Part shown: positions 11,290 to 22,614 of the stretch, piece by piece
Layout of the letters: each line of letters begins with the position of its first letter
Numbering within the stretch: position 1 is the stretch's first letter
Assembly: GCA_021613375.1 (NCBI GenBank)
Contig: CM038722.1
Coordinates: 29,959,903 to 30,023,902 of the forward strand
From: Megaleporinus macrocephalus
Lineage: Eukaryota; Chordata; Actinopteri; Characiformes; Anostomidae
Direction of reading: 5' to 3'
DNA: 64,000 nucleotides
The notes under the pieces: model-generated
The model's database searches: none
What the model was told of the DNA's origin: nothing
Seen by the model: only the letters and a program-made list of their open reading frames with translations
Position numbers and translations under genes: made by a program

Positions 11290-14200
11290 GCTACTTTTAG
11301 ATATTTAGACATTTTTTTCAAAATGATTTTAACTGTTTTAGTGGCACTAAATAAAACCACACAATTCACCACTAAAAAAAAAGTTTTACCTTTAGTGACA
11401 GCAGGAGCAGCACTGAAGGCGCTATAAGGCTTTTTAAACTGTTGATCATCTGGAACTGTTGATTGCTTGGCCGATTGGTTGGCTGATTGGTAGGTCGATT
11501 GGTTGGTTGATTGGTTGTCCATTACCGCACCTCTCTCACTGATCCGCTGTTGTGACCCAGCATTAAAGGCCCCGCCCCATGTTCCTGAAGTATTTTTAAC
11601 GTGGGTAAATTTGTAAGGCCCTTTACATGAAGCACTGGAAGAGTTTGTTCTGTTGTCCATCGTATTTCCTACTGGCATGATTCTAGAGTTAAGTGTGTTG
11701 GCTTTGGAGAGAGCAGGTTTCTGTGTAAGCAACGAGGCGCATGCACTAAAACTGTTGTGCTTGCCAGCGGGATTACTATTATTAGTCCAATTATTAGATG
11801 GATGTGCCCGTGAAAACATACTGTCCCGTTTAGAGCATGTGTTAGCTATAAGGTTTCGACCGGTCTCAGTGGAGGACACCAATGTCCTGCTTTGGGCAGA
11901 ATCGTTCTTTGTTGGAGGTTTTGCAAGAACGGTTTCCAAAGGAGCGTTAGAATCAGTCGTGAATTCCTCCACCTTCTCGCAAGCTTCAAGAAACAAGTCG
12001 TCATCATCTGCCCCGTCGTCCCAGATGTCATCCGACGCGAAGATGGAGTCCAGGTCCTCATCAGCGATGTCACTCAGGCCGTGTTCCTCTGCGCTCCGTT
12101 GGGTCTGCTTTTCCTCAATTACCTCAATTTTCTTATCAGGCCAGAAGCTAGAAGTAGGAACTAATTTGGGTGAAGCAGAGCTAGAAATTAATGAGTTTTT
12201 AGTCCCAACTTGAACTCCCAATTTGGCTGTTCCTGAAGGATTCCGCACTTTGTTTAGTTCCTGTGGCTGGACGCTAGCTTTAGATATGCAACCCTGCAAC
12301 TGGTCAGATGTTGAATTACCTGAACTCACAACCACTGACAGAGCTTTGCTGGAAGGAAGAACATGCCTTTGTTGACTGTTCTTTGCAGATCCTAAAATGT
12401 TACTGTTGTTGGACAACTCTCCCGAGGCTTTACTCCACTGGTGATTAATGTTATGGTCCAGTTGAAAGCTCTGTCTGTTTCTAGGCTTCTGGTTTGACCC
12501 TTGTAATGAACTAGACTTTTCTTCACTGCCAGCTTGCCGGTCAGGGTAAGCGCCATTCATGTTGTTGGAGAAACTGCTGCCATCCTTGTTCATTTGTTTC
12601 TGGGTGGAGTTATAAGGAGGTGCAGAAAACAGCTGTGGGTTTTGTGTCATTTCAAAGACCAGCGAATCATCTAACAAGTCATCGTTGCTCCAATCGTCAT
12701 CAAAATCGTTAGCACTGGAAACCTGCCTGCTGTTGCTGAGTGTTGCAGACACGGCAGCAATACCTGTCTGGGAGGCACCGACCCCTCCAGCAGCAAGAGT
12801 CTGATTACTACTGTTTCTGCACAGCTCTGCTGCGACAGAAGGCTCAGTAGGCTCATTAGGAGCATTAGTAGCAACTCTGCAATTTCCATTTGGAGCTGCT
12901 GTACCCTGCGTGATCTTCAGCCTGTCCTGAGAATGGCTGCTCCAACCCTGGCTGAGACAACCACTGATTTGCTGCGTTGAACCATCAAAAAGCAAGTCCA
13001 GATCATCCTCCATTTCCTGCCCAAGCGCTGCATCACCAATAGGATCATTAATGCCATTTGTTTCAGGTTCCTTTAACCCCTGCAGTGCTCTGTCAGCTTT
13101 AGACTCTTTCTGTGGTGAAGTTGATTGGTGGTTCCCATCATAAAACAGCTCCTCGTCCTCATCCATAGCTTCCACTGAGCTCTGTTGTCTGGTCTGCTGA
13201 TGAGGTTCATCCTGCTGGATCATATTGAAGTCGAACTGCTTCGCCAACTTCAGCAGGTCGTCCACAACGTTTGGTCTGTGCTGGCAGAAAGTACATCATT
13301 TAAAACACAACAGTCTAATTTACACCACATAGAGGCAGTATAGAAGGGCAACACTATGGACCTTGCTGATTTGGGCTTGGTCCTCGGCTCTGGAACCTCT
13401 GGAGTGCACGGAATGGCACTGTCCCCAATCCACTGTAGTAAAGAAGACTCTGCTTCTTCAGGTCTCCTGCTCTAAAATACAGAACAGGGACACTGTGGTA
13501 ATTAGAAATGCATGTTTTGCTTTGTAGTACATGAAGGTACAAAGGTGTTCCATAATTTTGTTCAACCAACAGTATGCATCACAAAATTAGCTTTTTTAAT
13601 CAAAAGACAGATTTGGCTACAGCATGCTGTGATTTGTTAGAGTTAACTGAAGTGCTACTGAAGAATACAATAGAATTCTTTTTAATTACAAACCTTCGGA
13701 GCTATGCGGTTGACAATTTCTGCTATGTCCACCAGTCGGACATTTGTAACTCTCCTCCGTCCCCGCCCTGTGGAAAACAAAAACAAAAACAAAAACAAGC
13801 CTGATCACATACTGTATAATAAAAAAAATAAGTATCTACAGAATGGTGGCTTTATAGTTCAAGCCAAAAAACTTTAACTTTCCAAATTAATGTGAAGAAC
13901 TTTTATCTCAAGTTATTGTGGACTTATTCTGTTGGTCCATTCATCATGAATTTCTCACACAATGTAAAAGACAGCTGCCCAAATTATTATTATTAGAAAA
14001 ATTAAGAATTAACAATATATAAACTGTTATATAACAATATATAACAATATATAAACTGTTAGTCATTCAAGTGCACCTGCTTCAGTATGAGCTACACTTA
14101 CCATTTCTATGAGGAGTCGCCGGTGAGTTTGAATCCCAGATGATGTCGTGCTGTAATTCAGAATCGTTGTTCTGAGACTCATGGTTATTCGAGCTTCTAT

Positions 14201-17132
14201 ATCTGCCCTTTTGCAGAGGGGTGGGCAGACGGGTGGGTGTTTTGAAAACTGAACAGTAACAGAAACACACAGATTAAAAAGACTAAATTATAATGTTGTA
14301 AAGGTAAAGGTACTGTACAAATGCAGAGTTCTAACATTAGCTGAGATAAACAGATGACTTCAGCTGGAAGCCAGAAAAACTAGACAGTACAGACAGCATA
14401 GCAAAGAGACAATTTATTACTTAATTTTATTATTTTAATTTGAACGCTGCTGCTACAACTGTACACATCTGTAAATGTCATAATTATAAATAAACCATTG
14501 TGTTAAACATTCAACACTTCACTTTGATTGGTGTTATTTGTGTTAATTAAGAGTTTAGCTCGTTTAAAAATGAATAAATATAATTTATATATAAGGGGCA
14601 ACCATGGCAATCAGAAAGCACTGAAAGTGTGACAGGCATGTTTATTTAGCCTACATCAGTCCATCAATTATGAATTATGCTTAAAACATATCAGAACTTA
14701 TAAGAATCCATATCATCAATATTGTCGGTACTTAAAGAACACTGTCCACTGTCTGAGTGTTTCATTACAAATAGAACATATCTGTTTCTTTATTTGGATT
14801 TAGTGTAGTGCAGTCTGTGAAACATTTATTAAAAATCTCTGTAGTTGTAGATTCCATATTATTATAATAATATTTTTGTGTGTTACACTTTTTATTTTGT
14901 CTGTTCCAGCATATAAAATCTCAGAAAAACTAAATATTGTGATGCATATAATGTATTATTAAAATATCCCTATTAGAGGGGCGTGTTTTTGACTTAGAAA
15001 TTTGTTAATTTGTAACTTCACCAAGCAGAGCTGTTGTCCAGGGGGGATTTCACAAATCAGGAGTTTTCAGTTTTGCTGGGACCCTTATTCCAAAAGAGAA
15101 TACTGTTAAACGTGAAAGACCAGTAGCTCGATTTTGTAAAACACAGCCAGTTATTTAACACTGGCAATTTAGCAGCAAGAGCCACATTTATAGACTGTAT
15201 GTCCAGATGTCTGCATGCAGCTGCTCATCTAGGGCTTCTACTAAAATTAAGAGTATAGGGAGTTTCCCCTTATCCCTCCCCACCCACCACTTTGATGCAG
15301 TACCAGCCTCTGTGAAAAGTATTTACACTAAATGTTGGAACATTGCTGTGAGGATCTGATTGCATTCAGCCACATGAGCATTAGTAAAGTCAGATACTAA
15401 TGTTGGTTGAGTTCAGGGTCACTGCAAAAGTAGTAGGTGGAGGTCATCTCCCCAGAGAACACAGTTCAGTGATAGGGGTGCTCCATGCCCCTCCAGTTGA
15501 TGCTTGACACTGGGCATAGGGACCTCCAGCTCATGCATGGAGACCAATAAGTGATGCCTAAAGTAACTAAGCTGATTTACTGTAAAACCTGAACTCGCTG
15601 GCAGTTTGCTCCTCTCAGGCACCAGAATATAACTACTGCACCATTTAAGGTGGAACGGGGAATTCGAGTAAGAAGCTAACTCTGGCCTTAGGAGGCAGAA
15701 TATATAACTGCTGCACTATTTAAGGTGGAACGGGGAATTTGAGTAAGAAGCTAACTCCAGCCTTAGGAGGCAGAATATATAACTGCTGCACTATTTAAGG
15801 TGGAACGGGGAATTTGAGTAAGAAGCTAACTCCAGCCTTAGGAGGCAGAATATATAACTACTGCACCATTTAAGGTGGAGCGGGGAATTAGAGTAAGAAG
15901 CCAACTCCAGCCTTAGACCACAGGGTGTATAACTGCTACACTATTTAAGGTGGAACGGAAAATTTGAGTAAGAAGCTAACTTCAGTCTTAGGAGCAGAAT
16001 GTGTAACTGCTACACTATTTAAGGTGGAACGAGGAATTCGAGTAAGAAGCAAACTACTGCACCATTTAAGGTGGAACAGGAAATTCCAGTAAGAAGCTAA
16101 CTTCAGCCTTAGGAGGCAGAATATATAACTGCTGCACTATTTAAGGTGGAACAGGGAATTAGAGTAAGAAGCCAACTCCAGCCTCAGACGACAGAGTGTA
16201 TAACTGCTACACTATTTAAGGTGGAACGGAAAATTTGAGTAAGAAGCTAACTTCAGTCTTAGGGGCAGAATGTGTAACTGCTACACTATTTAAGGTGGAA
16301 CGGGGAATTCGAGTAAGAAGCTAACTTTAGTCTTAGGGGCAGAATGTGTAACTGCTACACTATTTAAGGTGGAACAGGGAATTCGAGTAAGAAGCTAACT
16401 TCAGTCTTAGGAGCAGAATGTGTAACTGCTACACTATTTAAGGTGGAACGAGGAATTCGAGTAAGAAGCAAACTACTGCACCATTTAAGGTGGAACAGGA
16501 AATTCCAGTAAGAAGCTAACTTCAGCCTTAGGAGGCAGGAATATAATAACTGCTGCCACTATTTAAGGTGGAACAGGGAATTAGAGTAAGAAGCCAACTC
16601 CAGCCTCAGACGACAGAGTGTATAACTGCTACACTATTTAAGGTGGAACGGGGAATTTGAGTAAGAAGCTAACTTCAGTCTTAGGGGCAGAATGTGTAAC
16701 TGCTGGACTATTTAAGGTGGAACGGGGAATTAGAGTAAGAAGCCAACTCCAGCCTCAGACGACAGAGTGTATAACTGCTACACTATTTAAGGTGGAACGG
16801 AAAATTTGAGTAAGAAGCTAACTTCAGTCTTAGGGGCAGAATGTGTAACTGCTGGACTATTTAAGGTGGAACGGGGAAATCGAGTACGAGCCACGTCTTT
16901 CAGGGTTTACGCTAATTAAGGTGTCTAGTTTGCTAGGCTATGATTTACCTGGTGCACTGCTGGAGCTGTTTGGGGGCTCCTGAAGTCGTGACTGAGGCTG
17001 GCTTGCTCTCGGGCTTCTCCTCAGTCTGTTTATTTTGGACTTGTTTTGGGTGATTCTTGAAATCTCGCTGTTTTCATCTTTTTTTTCTTCCTCCGGAGTC
17101 GAACTAAACCCCTTCCTCCGTCCGCCGTTCAT
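9695..17132 (-). CDS. etaa1: ETAA1, activator of ATR kinase (six exons, complete)
   Basis: Six exons join in frame: 17132-16949, 14248-14102, 13767-13694, 13471-13362, 13275-11390 and 9816-9695. They total 2523 nt, or 840 residues plus stop; human ETAA1 has about 926. ETAA1 binds RPA on single-stranded DNA at stalled forks and switches on ATR-ATRIP. Visible motifs: an N-terminal [10 protein letters not shown] with Trp99 (counterpart of the human ATR-activating FWD motif), [12 protein letters not shown] near 148-159, LLKLAKQFD near 179-187, acidic stretches near 259-283, 362-385 ([20 protein letters not shown]) and 573-609, and a C-terminal basic helix at 810-829 of the RPA32-binding type. All introns are GT-AG. 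The central region is Ser/Asn-rich and presumably disordered. Teleosts may have two etaa1 paralogs; which this is cannot be told. Confidence 0.93.
9945..10155 (+). mobile_element. LINE 3'-end relic in ETAA1 intron 5
   Basis: Reads like the 3' tail of a fish non-LTR retrotransposon: TTATTGTCTTGTCTTTCTGT, then TTTGCACTATTG, CAGCCCTGTATTGG and finally AATGACAATAAGTTTAACTG with an AATTGAAC tail. No coding remains. Confidence 0.4.
10155..11095. other. ETAA1 intron 5, nothing recognised
   Basis: AT-rich intronic DNA. One short local repeat (AAATATTGCTAAATATTGCT near 10857) is present, otherwise nothing stands out. Confidence 0.35.
11100..11290. repeat. A-rich, (TA)n and (AAT)n simple repeats
   Basis: An A-rich run with AAT interruptions leads into a (TA)n run at about 11140-11171. 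A separate (AAT)n run of about ten units lies at 11257-11289, just downstream (in gene sense) of the exon 5 donor. Confidence 0.95.
11390..13275 (-). CDS. etaa1: ETAA1 exon 5 (large central exon)
   Basis: 1886 nt, acceptor TGCCAGCACAG, donor GTAAAA after GTCACTAAAG. It begins with LLKLAKQFD, a conserved coil, and carries three acidic/aromatic clusters (residues about 259-283, 362-385 and 573-609) of the type that binds the RPA70 N-terminal domain. Near residues 759-778 there is a coding repeat of an NQST-like tetrapeptide (about 11459-11522). Open reading continues past the donor into a poly-Tyr artefact from an (AAT)n repeat; the splice site and exon 6 show where coding really stops. Confidence 0.93.
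13362..13471 (-). CDS. etaa1: ETAA1 exon 4
   Basis: 110 nt, acceptor CTGTATTTTAG, donor GTCCAT. It encodes [19 protein letters not shown] then [10 protein letters not shown], matching the conserved WIGETAIPCTP block of ETAA1. It ends in phase 2. Confidence 0.93.
13694..13767 (-). CDS. etaa1: ETAA1 exon 3
   Basis: 74 nt, acceptor TTTTCCACAG, donor GTTTGT. It encodes [19 protein letters not shown] then NRIAPK, aligning with the conserved IVNRIAP segment of vertebrate ETAA1. Its polypyrimidine tract is made of a (GTTTTT)n repeat on the sense strand. Confidence 0.92.
13774..13797. repeat. (AAAAAC)n at the ETAA1 exon 3 acceptor
   Basis: Four units of a hexanucleotide that serve, on the minus strand, as the polypyrimidine tract of the exon 3 acceptor. 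Confidence 0.85.
14102..14248 (-). CDS. etaa1: ETAA1 exon 2, ATR-activating motif
   Basis: Acceptor GTTACTGTTCAG, donor GTAAGT; 147 nt. It encodes [15 protein letters not shown] and then [17 protein letters not shown]. The DxxWDxNSP segment is the most conserved part of the ETAA1 ATR-activating domain; the conserved Trp is residue 99. Confidence 0.93.
14249..15190. other. ETAA1 intron 1, gene-proximal part
   Basis: AT-rich intronic sequence with no recognised element. Confidence 0.35.
15195..15570. mobile_element. Truncated DNA-transposon relic, family R copy 1
   Basis: Landmarks AAATGTTGGAACATTGCTGT, GATCTGATTGCATTCAGCCA, CACATGAGCATTAGTAAAGT and TTGATGCTTGACACTGGGCA recur in the same order in the fuller copy at 26545-27005. 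The left end near 15198 has GTATGTCCAGATGTCTGCAT, similar to the end of that copy. The right end is lost where the 74-bp minisatellite starts. Confidence 0.6.
15622..16885. repeat. 74-bp minisatellite in ETAA1 intron 1
   Basis: About 17 tandem copies of a roughly 74-bp unit whose core is CTATTTAAGGTGGAACGGGG, followed by AATTCGAGTAAGAAGCTAAC and TTCAGTCTTAGGGGCAGAAT. Copies from 16272 and 16346 are 74 bp apart. A shortened variant starting AAACTACTGCACC occurs at 16051 and 16470, 419 bp apart, showing a larger duplication inside the array. Confidence 0.96.
16949..17132 (-). CDS. etaa1: ETAA1 exon 1 (coding part)
   Basis: Starts at ATG 17132 ([16 protein letters not shown]) and ends CCA-G before donor GTAAAT. 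It is 184 nt and leaves phase 1. The sequence is basic and low in order, as the ETAA1 N-terminus usually is. This ATG was chosen because it is the first in a CpG-rich 5' region and its frame continues correctly into exon 2. Confidence 0.85.
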
Positions 17133-17400
17133 ACTGTTTAAAGACTAACCTCAGCCGCATGGCACAGTTACGAACAGCAGTACGACCTAAAGATTATTTT
17201 TGTGCTGTTTAACTCCGAACTGTCGCAGTTAATCGTGTATTTTTGTCCGAGTTTACAGGTTTTAGTTTGTTTACGAATTCAAGCTAGCCGCCAAGCGGGC
17301 TCTTCTTCCCATGAGGCAGCGCGCGTCTGTGTTCAAGAACATACACACCGCGCAACTATGCGCAGTCGAAGAGGAGGAGAGAAAACACGAAGCCAAATGT
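17133..17400 (-). promoter_or_regulatory. ETAA1 5' region / CpG-containing promoter
   Basis: Directly upstream of the ETAA1 ATG. It is richer in CpG than its surroundings, with GCGCGCGTC and an NRF1-like ATGCGCAGTCG near 17356. No TATA box was seen. This fits a housekeeping-type promoter with dispersed start sites. The exact transcription start cannot be placed. Confidence 0.45.
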
Positions 17401-17404
17401 GTAA

Positions 17405-18050
17405 AAAGCTGTATATCTGTTTGTAACAGTTGTCATATAATAGAAAACAGCTTAATTTCTTTAGTAAATATGTATTCATAATATATAAAGTATAATCATA
17501 ATAGCATTATTCATATTTCTGGTCTAAAGCCCACCCCCAACAACATATATCATGAATGGTATACAGTGTGTTAGGAACTTTAGACCCTTGTACTTTAACT
17601 AAAACATGAATTTAATTTATTGTACTATGTAAAAACATAGTCTACAGAGTAAACATAGCCTTCAAGTTCAGTTTAGTCTAATGCCAATCCAAAGTTTTTA
17701 CTTCATTAGTCATGTATTCTAGAAGTCTCTAGAAGTACCTTTATGTTGTTCTGCACACTTCAGGCTTTTCAGTGGCATTTCCAGGGTTAATTAATATTCA
17801 TTAAATATGAATTAAGCATTACTGAACCAAAAATGTTTGGTTTATTTTTTCAAATAGTGTGCACAGGCTGTGTTTGCCTTCTGCTTTCTTCCAACAAGAT
17901 ATGTTAAACGTTTTTAAGCAATTGTAATTGTGTAACTGTGTTGATACTTTTTCCAAGAGCAGCAACATGGCCACCTCCTAGTCCCACAAAACAATGTCTT
18001 TAAACAGAAAAGGAGCTCAATATATTCTCCTTAAGGGATCCCAGTTCGAG
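17405..18050. other. Intergenic, nothing recognised
   Basis: AT-rich sequence upstream of ETAA1 without clear features. Confidence 0.35.
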
Positions 18051-18109
18051 GGAGTATCCTGTGCCCCCCCAGGCTCAACTTCCAGCCTGTCCGTAGCATC
18101 TAATGGGGT

Positions 18110-18542
18110 TCATGGTTTCCCCCTGGGTCCTCTGAAGTGGTGCTCAGGCTCTGGTAAAGAACGTTGGTGACGTCCTGGATCCACTGGATCCCGTTGCAGC
18201 TGAGTGTGCGGCCTATACACCATGTCTGACGCCAATGTGATGAGCAGATTGTCCTCCAGGAACTTGGTGGAGTGAGGGGTCTGATCCATAACTCAGATTT
18301 ATTATTAACAGCACAGAACAGTGTGCAGCAGAGGAAAAAACATAGCTGTAAGTAAGTACTAAGCTAAGAAGAGAAATATTGCCTACATTGCATACATAAA
18401 ATACAGTATTTGTAGGCCTACCTTTCTTTCTGAGTGGGTTCTTGTTACAGGGGGTAACTTTCCCCTTTCTATGTCCACAAATCAACCCAGCAGCCCTGCC
18501 CTGGCCAGGCCGTAATCTCATAAGATAAGTGAGTGCCGCCAT
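18110..18542 (-). CDS. Possible two-exon small gene, unrecognised
   Basis: A minus-strand ATG at 18542 (context ACACACATGGCGG) opens 40 codons (MAALTYLMRLRPGQGRAA...) with a basic, Arg-rich start like a mitochondrial presequence. It is followed by a plausible donor, GTAGGC, at 18421. A weak acceptor (AAATCTGAG) at 18292 would join in frame to a second exon ending in TGA at 18112-18110, giving 100 residues. I recognise no family. Against it: the acceptor lacks a good pyrimidine tract, another frame of exon 2 is also open, and no AATAAA is near. It could equally be a decayed repeat. Confidence 0.2.
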
Positions 18543-18989
18543 GTGTGTAAACTAACCCAGCCATAAGCTTGTGCATGAATATGTAATCTGTGTTCACTTT
18601 ATTACGTCATCGCATCAGCAGTGTTGCAGTAACTTTTACCTTGTTTTGGAGTTTGTTTTTGTTGCAATAAATACTTTTATGGACTGACCATATAGACTTT
18701 TTCTTATACACCTTATTCTTCCTGCGACCACTGTGTTCTAGCTAAAATATGTGATTAGGCAATAGAAGTGTTTGTTAACGCTTTTAGCAAAGTCAAAGAA
18801 TGTGTGCATACTTTGTAAGTTTGTCCCATTAAACAAGACATTAGACATTAAACTAAGACATTGGACAACATGCAGTTTAGATCTGTCACTACAGCCAAGT
18901 CAAGATAAAGTTACAGCAAGACCAGCAATGTTACTAGCATAAAAAAGCCCAGACAGCTCTTTTGCATAAGCAACAATTTAAAAGCAGAA

Positions 18990-19420
18990 TTGATCAGTGT
19001 AATGCTCTTCTTACTGGGGTTTCTATGACAACAATCCATCCCCTACATATCATGCAAAACACAGCGGCATGGATCTTAACAAAAACAGAAAAATAGTTCA
19101 TATCAGTCCCATCTTAAAAGAGTTGCACTGGCTCTCCATATCTTTTAAGTTATTTACAGTTCTGTGCTCGTCTATACAGCTCATAGCAGAACGTCTCTCT
19201 GTTCATGTTCCAACTTGAGATCTTAGATCTGCAGATACTGACCTTCTACACATCCCACTGTAGAATAAAGAAACCGTGGAGAGACTCTTTCAGTTATTCT
19301 GCTTCTAAACTGTAGAACACCATTCCAAGTTTCATTAGACAGTCAAGAACAGTGCTCACTTTCAAGAAACAGTTAAAAACATCTCTCTATAACTTTAATA
19401 ATTAAAACTTATATATCTAA
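18990..19420 (+). mobile_element. L2-type LINE relic, reverse-transcriptase ORF C-terminus
   Basis: Broken plus-strand translation follows the C-terminal part of fish L2-like ORF2: NALLTGVS, then IMQNTAAWILTKTEK, a decayed KSLHWLP block, FSYSASKL-NTIPSFIRQS and TVLTFKKQLKTSLY. These match the usual order LIQNAAARVLT, LHWLPVSYRI, FSYYAPRLWNSLP and FKSKLKTHLF. Several stops and frameshifts show it is dead. The following 200 bp may be its 3' UTR. Confidence 0.7.
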
Positions 19421-19619
19421 CATAAACTGTCTGGAAGGTTCTTAAAGGTGGTTGAGGGCCAACGCCACCATCCACACTGCTCCACTGGCAGATCCTCACC
19501 AGCCACGGTCCAAGCCACTGTGGACTCCATTACTGTCCGCACTCATACTTGCTGTGTGGCCTGTTCTTTAACAGTCCTCGGCCAGATTCGTTGTTGTTTT
19601 TGTTTCCATGGTAGTGCCA

Positions 19620-20460
19620 AATAAAAAGAGGGCAACCCCACTTCTGACACCACAGAAAGAAACGTAGCTCTTTAAGCTAACGCTGCTTTATTTAACAAGG
19701 TAGAACGTGGAAACAGCTAAGATAGCAGGCAAGATACCTTCAGCCCCACATTCCCGGTTCGTGGTGGACCCACAGACCCACAGCCTTCTTCTCTTAACCT
19801 AATGAATCAGACTAATTCACTGGCATCTGCATATTTACTATAGGTGTGTTGCAGCTAGAGCTCCCCCAGTGCAGGACACTGCTAGGCTTTGAGAATGAAC
19901 GCTAGCATGTTCTTCTTCCAAGACACATGAAGCATCAGTGCATCTTTTAAAAACTACCATTAGGGCAGCATCATTAAACAGTTTAGACTCAACACAATGC
20001 TAACTGCCAAATCTGTTACGCCAGCTAACAGATGCCCGCACTGACTAGCATCATGCTGAGTGATGGAAAGAGAGGGGGGCCATCCTACCCACCCAGGGAC
20101 AGCGAGGACAATTATGCTCTCTTGGACTCCAGGCCATAGATTGCTGTGACATAATTTATCATATTACCCACCTTATAGTTTATAGCTGGGCATTTCATTA
20201 CAGGATGCCTAACCTTAACACCCTTTGCAGCCATAAAAGCCCGTATAAAAAGCCCCTGGTCTCTCTGTATTCAGAGGAAAAACTAGCCCGGTGCTTATTT
20301 AGCCTCTGTGTAGTATATCACGGCCGCTCACGCTGTTTCTCTCTGTGCTGTTAGCTCATAGCGAACAAGGCTGAATTCATGAGCTAGCATTGATCCACGG
20401 CCTGTAAATCTCTTCAGCCTGTCTTGCTCTCTTCACTAGGGCTCAGCATTTAACTGTTCT
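19620..20460. other. Intergenic, mixed complexity
   Basis: Non-repetitive sequence of moderate GC content. I see no exon with both splice signals and protein-like composition. Some short dispersed-repeat phrases may be present. Confidence 0.3.
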
Positions 20461-21415
20461 TTATGTGTCTGTCTATGCCGGGTGTGCCCCGCTAAGACAC
20501 ACACACTTACACACACAGCTCTGTGTTGTATTTTACTTGATGGATGAGCCTTCGCTACACCAGCGGGTTGTTGGGGTCAGTGATTTAGGGAATAGCAACA
20601 GTTCACTTTGCTCAACTCCTGATGATGTCATCAGGAAAAAGGTAACAGTATCACAGTATCTTGGCAAGAGAACCATCTTAAATATAGGCAATATATCCAA
20701 AATCATTCATTATGAGAATATTTAGCTTAGTTTTAGGCACTTTGACCTTGAAATATTACTACACAAGAGTTGAGATCAATCATTTGATTATGATCGTATC
20801 AACTGAAGTGGATTCATTCCCGACCCACAAATGCATTCTTTCGTAGTTACATTAGACAAGCTTTCCACAACAAATCCCATTCAAGCTATGGTCTATGGTC
20901 AAGAACAAACTGAACTGAAACTTGGGACAGGAGATAAAATACGAAAAAAAAATTAACTTACAACAAAAATATTCATATGATAAACAAACCTATTTAGACC
21001 TGTATGCAGTGGAAAACAAAGATAAGATTAACTTTACCCAACAGCACACCCTCTCGCATGACAGAGGTTGGCTTTCGCACTTTGCACTGGTAACAATTAA
21101 GTGTTTTTTTTGGCCATGAGAATAGAGAGTCCATTGTTTCCAATGTTTGCACATGTTTACAAACTGCAACAGTCCAGCCTAGATGAGCTTTAGTCCAGAG
21201 AAATATTTCTGAATGCTGTTGATATATAAATAGTAGAGTCAAAATTTGCATTATCTGAAAATTTCGTTTTTGGAACTGTATATGGTGAAATACCTTGCAA
21301 ATACTCTTTGGAGAACATTATACTTATACCATTTACACATGGTTTGGCAAAAAGACAGATCTTCATTCATAAATACTCAGTATTTACTGGATGCTCATTT
21401 TTAACCCTGCATGAC
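20460..21415. other. Intergenic, nothing recognised
   Basis: AT-rich sequence; short open frames only. Confidence 0.3.
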
Positions 21416-21419
21416 AGCA

Positions 21420-21428
21420 TATAATATA

Positions 21429-21468
<40 letters not shown>

Positions 21469-21470
21469 TA

Positions 21471-21508
<38 letters not shown>
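21420..21508. repeat. (AT)n tract
   Basis: Nearly pure AT dinucleotides, broken by TTATAT and TTTTTAT interruptions. Self-complementary and hairpin-forming. Confidence 0.97.
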
Positions 21509-21509
<1 letters not shown>

Positions 21510-21511
<2 letters not shown>

Positions 21512-22600
21512 ACTAGAAATGTTTGTGTGTTTTATTAATTTTATTTATTTTTTGTATTTATTTGAAAAAAAGGTCAGTCCCATTATTACTAATTATGTTC
21601 AGATTCAATTTAATCAGAACACATTAAATTCTATTCATAAAATGATCTTCACTAAGTTGCAAAGGTTTGGGAACCCCTGACGCAGAGCAAGAACTGTTTT
21701 ATTTCACAAGTTTAATCTGGTTTTGATAATATTCAATAATAATTCTGTTCCTAGTTACTTTGTGAGAACAATTTCCGAGTTCACCTCATCCCAAGACAAA
21801 ACCGCGTCCAAATGAAGTTGAGACTGAGACCGCAAGTCTATGTCTTACATGTGGTCTTACATGTGGAGCAAATTTGACCAAAGCATCAATATCTTGTACA
21901 CAAACCATAAATAACTGTAGACAATTTACAGCACAGTGTAGTAAATTAGTGTCCCACAACTACATTTTAATATGGGAAGATGCTACAGAACTCATTGTGA
22001 TTTGTCTGTGCTGAAGATATTTACCCACAGTTACATTTCTGGATTAAAAAACAGAATTTAATATTGTGCTTTAAGTGATTAAAAACTCTCTTTGTGCCCA
22101 TATGGTTTAGTAAGTGTGATACCTTTCTTTAGATTAGAGCTCAAGTCAGCTCAGAAAACATAAAGAGCAAAGAAAACGTGAAAGTGCAGATATAGACTCG
22201 AATGCTTTGAAGGTATTTCAGGTTCAGGATAGGGTTCCACTCAGGCCCACTGCAGTCTCTGGAGCAGCGAGGCCTCCTGAACTAAATCGATGGCTTTGAC
22301 ATGTTCTCGCTTCTTGGTTAAGCGATGCTAATGAGTCGTTCAAATGAGGGCAACTTCCTGCCCTTGTACAGGCTTTCATAGAGCAACCTGAGTCCTTCGC
22401 TCTATACATATACAATACACACTGAGAGAGGCGCAGTGTAACTGATCCAGGAGGATATCCGATCCCCTCATTTCCTGTATGGTAGACTGCCCTCAATTTA
22501 TACATCATTTACATGTTACTGATTACAAATGATGGTCCACACGTTTCTTAATTACATGTAACTTCACTGGCCAGAATATCACACTAAATACAGACCATGC
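21510..22600. other. Intergenic, nothing recognised
   Basis: AT-rich DNA without recognisable genes. A short piece near 22224-22510 is of higher complexity, but I could not connect it to a protein or to MEIS. Confidence 0.3.
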
Positions 22601-22614
22601 TCTACATTATACAT

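Noticed and set aside
11226..11389. Extension of the large ETAA1 open frame into a poly-Tyr tail
   Set aside because: The frame runs past a good donor (GTAAAA) into an intronic (AAT)n repeat; exon 6 supplies the true conserved C-terminus.
11653..12213. Plus-strand open frame of 186 codons opposite ETAA1 exon 5
   Set aside because: Antisense shadow of a real coding exon; no independent protein features.
17202..17426. Plus-strand open frame in the ETAA1 promoter region
   Set aside because: Arbitrary composition, no splice or homology support; a CpG-rich 5' region explains it.
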